From Theristus sp. LFF4_11 (Eukaryota; Nematoda; Chromadorea; Monhysterida; Xyalidae), in assembly GCA_030248135.1 (NCBI GenBank), contig JASANC010005232.1, positions 1 through 64,000 of the forward strand: a stretch of DNA of 64,000 nt, given 5' to 3'. Positions within the stretch are counted from its first letter, which is position 1. Each line of letters opens with the position of its first letter. This document shows, one piece after another, positions 11,211 through 21,600 of the stretch. The position numbers were made by a program, and so were the translations under genes. The notes below the pieces were generated by a model, which was not told where the DNA came from, did no database searches, and saw nothing but the letters and a program-made list of their open reading frames with translations.

Positions 11211-13846
11211 ATGCGCCTGGCGCAAACCGTTTGCCTCTTTTTCACGATTCTAAACGTGACCACCGTTTGTGACGCCGTTGAAGTGACGCTGGCGTGCAGC
11301 TACATTCCATGCGAGTATTGTCCGAGTCACTCGATCGAGGTGCTCTGCCCGGGCACATGCCACCGGTGCAGCATTGGCGAGTATCTCAAGTACGCACAGT
11401 CCAGATCACGACAACAGATGCTCACTGCTGGCCAATCAGCGTACAACGCTGGTTATCCGTATATGATTCCGTATCATTCGAGTCAACCTGCCGTGATGCC
11501 GAGTAATTTGCCGTACTATCCGCCGGTGTGGGGAACATTTTTTGCAACTCGTCATTGATTGGCTGCATTTTTAAAGTGTTATCTGGAAGTTCGAGGTTGA
11601 GGTGGATCGGTACCTGTTCTGGGTGTAGGGCTTCTACACACCACTAAGGCCAAGTTCAAAGATAAAAGACCGAGTTCACTTGTATAAGACTGAGTTCACT
11701 GGTATAAGACTAAATTTCAGACTGACTCCCGAACCTCCGATATCTTGCAAACAACTGCCTTATATAGGCTGCCAGATGTTTGCGTAGTTGTTGTTGTTTT
11801 TTTTTGAAAAGGAAGACAATTGTTCAGTGACAAACACTAGATGCATGCAATAATTGTGAGCTTTAGATTATTAGAGCACTGCTTTTGACTTGTGACATCA
11901 CGGCGCCGCACAACTCCGCTGCGTTTCAACGCGCCAATCCATGACCAGTTTGTGATTATAATAATATCATATAACCAGTTGATGACTGAGCGATGCAATA
12001 TTGCAGCAGCTGGTTGCGCCACACACGCACGAGCAGCCCCAATACTATTATGTCACGGTTGACGACGCCGAGGGAGACGATCGATTGCTGGAAGCAAAGC
12101 TGGGAATTGCGTTGGAGGATTGGTTCAAGGGCAGAGCGTCTGGTGGCGACACTCCGGTGGTCAGGGTGGTGCCGGCGTCGGCCACGGAACGAACATCAAC
12201 CACGAAAAGAGTCACACCAAAGACGACCACTAGGAAACCATCGAAACGACGCAAATCAAGTGAGCTATCACGACACCATACAAGAAATCTGGTATTCAAA
12301 TACAAGAAATTTTGAGTCGCAACTACTAGCACAACCAGATCTGAAACCAAGTGCAATGTTCATGTTTTTCTGCAGCCACTCGTTCCCGCCAAAGCCAGGG
12401 GTTCGGAGATCCTTCATCGGGCGAGCATTCCTGGGATGACGCTTACTACGACGACAGCGTCGAGCATCACGCTCGTACGCCAAACAGAGCGCGGCATCGC
12501 AGTCCACTCGGCCACCACGAACAGTACAGAACAGACACGAACACGCACGCGCAAACGAGAGGGCGCTCGGGGTCGAGTACGCATGCACGGCATGGCGGTG
12601 TTGTTCGTGGCCAAAATCGGGGCCACGGCACGGTCGCAGCCAGCGGGCGGTCGGAGACAAACGTGCCGACGGGGCGTGCTGCGTCGACGCAACTGCGAGC
12701 GAGACAAGGCTCAGGTGGCGTTTGAACACCATTTTTATGTTGTACGTTCATTGAATTTCACGTAACTCACAGCTCAGCCTTTGTATTTCTTGCTTCCCCG
12801 CCTCGCCCAGCCGCTCGGGACTGCAACAACCACGCATGGATGGTGCAAGCGTTCAGTGTTTCGTTTCAGGCGATGTTCGTCATCATTCATTTCGACCAAG
12901 CGGCCACCACAGTCGCCGACGATTCGGCGCAAAACAAGGACAATCGGGCTCGGTGCCGCGACGTCCACAACAGGCACCAGCACATCGCACGCTGCACCGG
13001 GCGCCGCTTGCGAGAAGACCGCTGTCTAGGCCTAGAGTGGGTCAAGTGCGGCAGCCCGCAAGGCACCGGGTGTTTCAGCAGGCGTTCCTTGGTGGTCGGC
13101 CTACATTAGGCTCATTATCAGCAGTGAACACTCATCACAGCGCAAGCGGCTGGCCGGCACGGGCGCAGCGGGCCGTCAGGAGTTTGATGACGTCACTAAA
13201 TGGTGATCGAACTCGTTATGCAACGAATGAAACGACATTTGATGAAGACGTCTATGATTATGAATATGAAGATGTGTCGGAGGTTGTCAACGTGTTGCAC
13301 GTGAGGGAAGGCTGGAGTTTATTTCGGTGTTTTAGTTGTTACCGAATTTGAAACGATTCAGATAGTTTCCAGCAGAACAGCTCCGTGCCATGGAGTGAAT
13401 GGAGCGCAGCCGACCACGCGGTGCAGCAATGCTGCGTTGCCAATGGCGACGTCCCGCAAAGTTGCTACCCACTGTGCAGTTTCAGTGGATTTAGGAAAAA
13501 TACGGTTTGTAAATCGTTGAAAACAATTCCATCTATAATACACTTTTTGTCATTTATTCTTTCCCATTCTCCGCTTCAGATAGCCTCCGCACAACTGAGT
13601 GGCTGGTGCCCGTCGCAGTATTCGCAGCCAATTCTGAGCTGTCTCCGTCGAAACGCAGATCACAGCGATTGCTGCATGGAGTCCGCCGTTCCAACCGAAT
13701 GCAGCGCTCTGTTTTGTGCGCCGAAGTCGTCAGCCGTAAATGAACATCGCACGGCCCACTTGCTGCCGACATGTTTGCCGCATTTGTTCGCGACTGTTAC
13801 AAAGTGCTATGAAAGCCACATCAGACAAACAACGCGTTCTGTATAA
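11211..13846 (+). CDS. Secreted DB-module protein B, tandem paralogue of A
   Basis: The ATG at 11211 opens a signal peptide (LAQTVCLFFTILNV) followed by a Cys segment (CSYIPCEYCP then LCPGTCHRC) matching that of gene A. Further exons: 12007-12259, 12376-12714, 12870-13300, 13373-13504 and 13580-13846, all joined in phase. The first exon reads open to a stop at 11558, so its donor lies before that; CCGCCG|GTGTGG at about 11528 keeps phase, but this junction is not certain. Shared with A: the motif LExxLGxAxxxWF in exon 2, an Arg-rich low-complexity middle, an acidic YDYEYED segment, and a C-terminal DB module (CCVANGDVPQSCYPLC, GWCP, CCMESAVPTECSALFC, CLP, KCYE). The intron inside the DB module is at the same residue as in A. 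A tandem duplication explains all of this. Confidence 0.8.
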
Positions 13847-13988
13847 TAGTTGGAACAAGTTCTGTCGTGTTCTTTTTAAGCTTTCAGCTTTTATTTTTGT
13901 CGGTATGTCTTTGACCGCTACTGCTGTACAAATTTTGTGTCTTTTAAAAGGACTGATAAAAAAATCACACGTTTCAATCTACAAAAAT

Positions 13989-16733
13989 CTACCAGCTTTC
14001 GAGACTGCGAAAAACGCCGCTAGTCGTCCGATTGCAGGGACTGTATTTTTGGCTTGAACGTCGATTTTTCTGTCTTACAGAATTGACACTTGAGTAAAAA
14101 TCGTGAATACGTTGTGCGTCACTCGGTGTTGACTTCCTTCGTGCTCTGTTGTACAGCCACTGTTCCATGCAGTCGAACGCAACACTCTCGAAATCAGTGT
14201 ACATTTTGTTGGCGAACAGCTCAACGCGACCAACTAACCTGTAATCATTGGAAGAAAAATAAAAATTAGATTTGCCAAATTGGTCAGCTTGCAGCGCATG
14301 CTGAAAAATGCTGACTCACGGACACCATGACTCAAGAGAGCACCGAAATCCAATACAACCAAAATCACACGCCATGAGGGTGTTCTAACAGGGCCAGGTG
14401 CGCGTGGTGTCCTATACCGCAACAAGTTTTGGAGCCACTTTTATATCTGGGACAGCCAAAGACACACAAGACATGGACACCTGCGAGGACCCCATTTTTA
14501 GCGTGCATCAACTGACATTACCTGTTGATGTCGGCCACACCGAAAACGCAGACGTCACGAACGAATTTGCCATCGCACGACGCTTCGGGCGCATCACGCC
14601 ACACCACATGCCGAGTGAGCCACGATTTTGATGGCAGCCGCTGGTGGTCGCAGAATTCTGCAAAAAAATCAACCAATTATTAAAAAGGCCCCCGTATCGT
14701 ACGCTGTTCCAGTTCTATCGGAGTTTTTGCGGTTCGCGAAATGAAATGAAATAACCAAGAATTGAATTAAAACGTACGTATTCCGTTGTGCACTTTTGCT
14801 TGTTTATCTCACAGCATATTTATTTTTCGTTTCCACTGTAATCGCGTTTTTTTTCAATGACGCTGATTCTCGCATGTTATGTTAATCTGGTCAATCACAG
14901 TAATCTGACCCCTCTTCCAACCTGGCCAATAGCCTCCGGGTGCGCCAAGCTTTTCGTTGTGATTGATAGTAGCCCACAAATGTTCGTCAGCAACGAGCGT
15001 GTCGCGAAGCCACTCCGTGAATTCGATGGTTCGAGCGTCCGAGAGTAGAAACTCGACAAACGGACGGGTGAGTGCTGCGGCAAAGTTGCCCTTGTAGACG
15101 TGCAGTGCGTGCGGCACAGGCAGCTTGGTGTGGCGTGTATCACGCACCTGACTAATCGGCACACCCGCTGCGTTGTAAAGCACACGGTACGGAAACCAGT
15201 ATCTGAATGCAGCTTGACAATTGTGACAAATGCGGTAAAAATGGCATTCAGGATAATTTTAGTGTGGTTTTTATTCTGCAGGGCAAGCCAAGCTGTGCGA
15301 ACTCTGTAAAACGCTTGTTGGATTCGTGTTTGACCACAACACGCTAAGTTACATGTGAACGAAAAAAAACTTGCATGGCAACAAAACTTTCAGATAATAA
15401 TGAAACAAACCTGTAAAAATGTGTCTCCTTCTGCAGCTCAACATCGTTGGTTCCATTTAGCGCTTTCAGAATGTTCACCAGTTCAAAGTTGGTCTTCAAC
15501 GGCACATCCTGTGCGCCAATGTTCAGCACGTAACGCCATTTGGTCGATGTGGTCAGCAAGTCGGAGAAACAGTTTAGTGCGGCCTGAACAAAAGTTTTGA
15601 TGAATCTTCATTGAGAACCTTCAAATAAATTTACAAAAATAAATTCAATCCGAAAACTGTTCGATACACATACAGTATGGCCGAATAAATAAGGCAGTCT
15701 CATTCAAGGCGACATTAGTGGCAGACTAGGAGTTGCCTTTCTCAAAAACGCTAAGTTGTTCGCCAATCGAGTGTGCAATGTATAAAGAATGAATAGAATA
15801 GCACATATAATGTTGATTAATTTTAAGAAACATGTCAAATTTCAAACAGATTTTGGTTTCTGAGCGTATGTTTTCTTTCATTCAAATTTCGCGCGCTCCT
15901 TGCACCCTGAAAAAAGCTGCCATGTTCAATTGGCCCTACCACCGTGTACCTACCTGCAACACTGCAAATCCACCCCAGTAGACATACTCCGATTTCGTAA
16001 CGAGCACATTCGGGAAGCAGGCGGCCAACGCACGCACGGCTGCATGCGTCGCAGGTGAACACTTGCGATCAACATGGATGCAGTAGACGTTTTGAGGCCA
16101 GTAGATCAACCTGCATGAACACACGTCTTTTAGAAGTTCAGTTTCTTTGGTGTTGCATTTTATTGAGCAGAATAAGTCACGGAAATGGTGTGCTGCCGTT
16201 AACTTTCACCTGAGCAATCGTTCCAGCTGTGCTACACTTTTGTGCATTGATATGCTAAATGCGATTGGGTAGCGCGCTTCATCGTTGCTGGCCGATCGTT
16301 TCGGATACCCGCGATCATGCACAAACGACTCGCAGTTGTTGCTTTCGTTAAAAACAATTGTGATTTTTTTCAGAAAATCTGAATCCGATTCGTCCGGTCT
16401 ATGATAGCCGTGCCAGCGACAGATTTCCACGTGGTCTCGCGTAAAAATGGCAGTGCAATTTGGTTGGCGAGCGGTCGCGGATTCAGCGTGATTGGTCTGC
16501 TTTTGAAATTGGTCATAATATTGAGCATGATTACTGCAGTGGTCACTCGGAGACATCAGGTGAACACTTCGACCGATTTGGTTGAGCAGAGCAGGAATGC
16601 GGTAATATTCGTGTTGAGTGTCTTCGCCAATCATCAGCAACTGCACTGAGAGCAACAGTGCACCGGCACACAAGGGCGTCAACAGTCGCAAATTTTTCTG
16701 ACTTCCCTTGTTGTGCATCATGCAGAATTTCAA
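13989..16733 (-). CDS. Core-2/I-branching GlcNAc-transferase-like glycosyltransferase (506 aa)
   Basis: Six exons (16210-16733, 15954-16110, 15411-15583, 14922-15202, 14522-14657, 13989-14238) join in phase into 506 codons. It looks like a Golgi type II membrane protein: short cytoplasmic N-terminus, a membrane anchor at about residues 17-35, a stem with N-glycosylation sequons, then the catalytic domain. Diagnostic segments of the GCNT (GT14) family are present in order: IAFSISMHKS, NVYCIHVDRK, EYVYWGGFAVLQ, YVLNIGAQDVPLKTN, DEHLWAT, VRDVCVFGVADI and LFANK. The family transfers GlcNAc in beta-1,6 linkage to make branched O-glycans; nematodes have several members, so the exact acceptor cannot be said. 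Its stop is only 142 bases from that of DB gene B on the other strand. Confidence 0.88.
15671..15948 (+). mobile_element. MITE family 1 copy in an intron of the glycosyltransferase gene
   Basis: The left end TACAGTATGGCCGAATAAAT is intact. The body shares GTTGCCTTTCTCAA and TTGCACCCTGAAAAAAGCTG with other copies. The right end (GGCCCTACCACCGTGTA) is a decayed version of the inverted terminus. It stops a few bases before exon 15954-16110. Confidence 0.75.
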
Positions 16734-18279
16734 GTCATTTCAAACCTGTCTTACTTTTTCAATTATTTTTCGTAAATGGCCGAGTTGCAATTGCAAGAAA
16801 TTCGCCGAATACAGCGAAGAACGCCAAACAAGCCATCGATTTCAAATGAGAACATCACTGACATAGTGGCGAACACCAGAAAAACCGCAAAGTCCTGAAG
16901 TGTTACACACGAACAGTGTGACAAATATAAAAGTGCAACAACAATCTTGTCAACAACTATGTCAAGCCGAACACCATTTCGGAAGATTTGACGATGAAAA
17001 CGCGTTACAATTGAACATGCGTGTCAGAGAAGTTACACACGGGTACGGGTCCCTCTCCACATATAATGCGGTAATGCAAAAAAATGCGTTTGAAAAAAAA
17101 CAGATTACACCGCCGCAGAATGGGTGTGAGGCGGAATTATTATTATTGATAAATGTCAATTTATTTGATATGACAAATTTGCGCTTGCGCGAAATTCACC
17201 CGGCTGACGGGATACGGACGGATACAAATAGAACAAGAACAGTGATCGATTAAAAACGAGCGAAACACACGTCGGCTGCGTTCACACAAGCGCGCTGTAA
17301 CGCACACCGACACTATGAACGCAATCACCGCGTCAAGTACGCATGCAAATTACAAGTTTGTGTCTGTGCGCTGCTGCCGGCCGATAGACAGATACATGCA
17401 GACCAATCGTTGCGTACACCATCCCCTGCACAACTTTCTCGCTAAAACTGTGCAACAGCTGGATTAACGGAACTGCTGAATTTTTGCGGCGGAATATCTT
17501 AAAATAAGTTATGAATTCATGCTGTTTTGCATGACCAAACTTTCTTTCTTTTATCTTTTGTTTTATCACCGGTTCATTCATTTGTTCACCAGCTCATTTT
17601 AGCTTTCGCTGAGTTTTTATCGTGTTTAAAAATCTGTTTTCAACAAGAAGTGGCACAAAGCAATAACAAAACCAACAACGAACACCCGGCTTCGGCTTCT
17701 TCACACACCAGCATGAGAAAACAGTGTAAAAAGGTTTCATCGTTTTTTCAACACATCACATTTCAACAGACAAACATATCGGGTAGATTAGCCAATCGAC
17801 AGCCGTTCGGTCAATGGTGCAATCGGAAGCAATAATGTTCTTCAATAAACTTTTGATTGCACACCAGATAACGATTTTTTGATTTTCTTTTCTACCATTG
17901 TAAACAAAAATAACAAAACGCAGGAACAACTTAACGATCTTTTTTTGTACTGTTACACGTCGGGTTTGGTTAGAAAAACGACTGAAATAAGTAAATAAAA
18001 ACACAACTATATTTTTGAGGAAGTTTCGAGCGAAACAAATGTTGTTCGAACCAAAGCCACAAGAAGTTCGAGGCAAACAATCATTTGACAAAGTGCCCCA
18101 TTTCATTGAAAACAATAACAATAACTCATCCAGAAACAACACAACAGAAAACGCACGAAAACAATACAAAGCATCATGCCATGGAAACATTTTCAAAGAC
18201 AAATGATGACAGATTCAATAGTTTCAGGATAAGTTTCCTGATAAATTAGGACAAGTCTTCCAAGCGACGTTCAGTTGAT
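16734..18279. other. Intergenic gap upstream of the glycosyltransferase gene
   Basis: About 1.5 kb between two minus-strand genes, AT-rich with scattered short open frames that show no splice structure or recognisable domains. It should contain the promoter of the glycosyltransferase gene and the 3' untranslated region of the helicase gene. No repeat family recognised. Confidence 0.4.
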
Positions 18280-18590
18280 CTACGCATCTTGATCGAGAGC
18301 ATCCAGCTGTGTTGCATCAGACGTGTCCAACGGTGCTATTGAGTGCGCTGCAGTCAATGGCAGAAAAAATTCAAAAAATTCTGACAACTGATTGGACGTA
18401 TTCAAATCGTATAAGTCATGAAACCAATCAACATGCTTACACAGTCAACATCTGACAATGACAGTCTAGTTTTTAACAAATCAGCGAAATTCTATTCAGG
18501 CTCACTGCATTTCGACCTGGCCAACATTAGATACGCAGAAGAGTGATGCCTCACCAGTGATGCACCACGCCTCTTGAAAAACGCCACCAA

Positions 18591-18662
<72 letters not shown>

Positions 18663-21600
18663 ACGGAAAGCGCCACGTACAGAAGTGTTGCGCGATCATC
18701 TGCACGTATTGGAAGGCACGGTCGTCCTCGATCAGATTGATCGCAATGCCGGCCTTGCCGAATCGGCCGGTGCGTCCAATGCGATGCAGGTACGTGTCGT
18801 AGTCGGGCCCGATCGGGCGGTTGTTGTTGCTCGTGTCGACCAACATCGGTAGATCGTAGTTGATGACGACGGTGACCGCCTCAACGTCGATGCCTGCAAA
18901 CACGTGCACCGCCGTAGATCTCTGGAAACCGGTCACTTTGTTCGCGGAATACCGAGCACACGAAGCACTCAGTTCAAGAAGAGTGAACCGGAGTCGGCTT
19001 TGCTTGTGCAATCAAGAACGCCATTTGTGGCGAAAGCAGCAACAAAACAACATCGGTATGTCGAAACCTGTAATCATGCGGCAACAAAACCCCGATTTTG
19101 CTTTGAACTGACCGCGTGAGCAGACGTTGGTTGTGATGAGAACTTTGTGTTCACCAGCCTTGAATGCTTCAATCACTTTTGCACGATCCTCAACCGTGAG
19201 ACTGCCAGACAAGACGGCAACGGGATGATTGAAATGGCGAAGTTGTTCCGCCAGCCAATCAGCACTTCTGCGCGTCTGCAAATTTAGAAAAAACACTGAC
19301 TGGACGCAACAAAATAAAAATAAGTAAGTCGTACTTGTTTGTGGTGTAAAGGTCAGGCTATGGTCCAAATCCATTAGTATTTGTTTTGCACACAAAGAAT
19401 AGTCATTTTCAGCAAAAAAACTGCGTTTCCCTTTGAAGATGTCAACCCTGCTGATTTCTGCTGTTTCGGTACAAAACGTTGTTTTGATTCCATTGAAACA
19501 TTGATAATACCTAAATGTTTACAACAAAAACATTGTGCCACCGTTTCAACGAACATGGCAGAAGATGATCGCGGATCCGATGGTCATGCCGCCGTACAGG
19601 TTCATGATGGCGTCCAGTTTGTGTTCGCGCGTGCCACATTTCACGTAGAACTGACGAATGTTCGCCAACGTTTGCTCGTCACGGCGCACACTGAACGAAA
19701 GTAAAGAATACTTGCTGTTGATATCATGAAAAACAAGGTGCGATAAGCACCAGCAGCACTGACGTGAGCCGGCTGAGTGGCTGAGTGGATAGCACTTGGG
19801 ACTTCCAATCGGAAGGGCCGGGTTCGAATCCGCTCGTGACCACTCGGCTGCCCCGGGTTGCGTGGGGCTTAATGGTTCGGCAGCATAAACGTCGGCTTTC
19901 TTGATTCACAAGATTGCTGTTCCGGTGGCGAGGAACTTAGTGACATCGCGCCCATGCATACCAGCGCAGCTTGCCCAACGACCACTTCTATAGCAGAAAA
20001 ACTGCTTCCAACGTCGCAGCCCATGTGGTGGACAATAAAAAATTGCGACACTGCCTTTCCCCAAGGGCGTTGGGTAAGGATAAAAAGGGGGCAACAAACA
20101 ACAACAACAACAGCAGCACTGACGTGATGGTCATGCAGTCCTTGCCAGCGACACTCTCAGCGAACTGCATGATGTCGTCGTCGTAGGTGGCCGAGAACAG
20201 CAGACACTGGCACTTCGGGTTCGCTTGTGTGATCGCTCTAATATGAACAGGTTTTTTCATTTCAACCAGTTGCGAATCGTTTTTTGAAAACTATCAGTTT
20301 AAAAAAATTCTAAACCATTTTGAGTTGAGTTGATAATTTGAAGAAAAAAATGGCAGAGAGCACGGCTGCCTTATGCATTCGGTGGGACGCACTTGTGCAG
20401 GCGCAACGACTGATCCTGATGTCCTTGTTGCGAAATCATCACGTCCGCCTCATCCAGTACGAACACGACGATCTTGCTCGGGTCGAACACTCGAAAACGA
20501 TTCACCCAGTCAAGCATTGTGCCCGGCGTGCCTGGGAAGGGAAGACAGCAAAACAATTGACAAGAGCAACTGATTTCGCTGGTATAGCGCCCTAAAACGC
20601 CACCGAAACCGAGGTGCCCGCCAGCATGTCACAAGACACAAGCGGGTATCGAGGTTGTGGTGGAACCGGTGATAAAGCGACAGAAAGACAGTCGCTGTAC
20701 ACTCTAAGCGGTTTGTATTTCACGAAAACGCGCACCAATTAAGATCTGTTCCGTGATGTTCACATTGCGTTGTACACGGTACTGATCGCCCTTGACTGCG
20801 TAGCGCACACGCACGTCCACCATGTGCTGCGCCATTCGTTCGACGACTTTGCCGATTTGCAATGCCAGCTCGTAAGTGGGCGCCAGACAAATACACTGAA
20901 GGAAAAACCACTGATTGCCGGTCGAATTCACATCGCAAAGCTGACCGCAAACAGTTTCATGATAATCGATTTAACCTGTGGATGCGCGAGCTCAGGCCTG
21001 ACACGGTACAGCATTGTCAGCACAAACGCCGCCGTCTTGCCGGTGCCTGACTGCGACTGTGCGATCATGTTCTCTGGCCTGAGCAAGGTTTACAGTTTCA
21101 AAACGGATGTTTGCCAAATTGAAAAGTGTCCACACCAAACGGAAATGCAGCAACTCACGGATCAATCAGAAGCACTGGCAACGCGGACTCTTGAATTTTT
21201 GACGGTTGATTGTATCCCATGTCGTAAATGCCCTCCAGCAGTTTCTGGGGTCTAGAGAGAAAGCAAACTATTTCATTTTCGGCATACAAAAAAACACAGA
21301 ACCAACCGACAACTCACAGACGCAGTTCCTTGAATGTTTTCACTGAGAATAATGGTGAGCACGGATTCGACTGTTGAACTTTGATGTCCTCCGGTTTCAG
21401 TTGCACAAGCTCTTTGTGCACCAGTTTGTTTAGTAATGCCAAGTCAGCTGAAGAAAAAAGTTTAAAAAAATGCACAATAATAAGGAATAACATCATGCTT
21501 GCTGGTTGGCTGTGGGCGAAGGTTTCGGCAAATTGCTTTTGATTTCGTTTATGCGTTTTTGGCGTGGGATTCTTCTTCTATTTTTGAAAAGAGATGCAAA

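Noticed and set aside
18508..18680. Poly-Val or poly-Asn protein across the AAC tract
   Set aside because: This is translation of a microsatellite in a helicase intron. The phase-correct donor at 18680 ends the exon before it.
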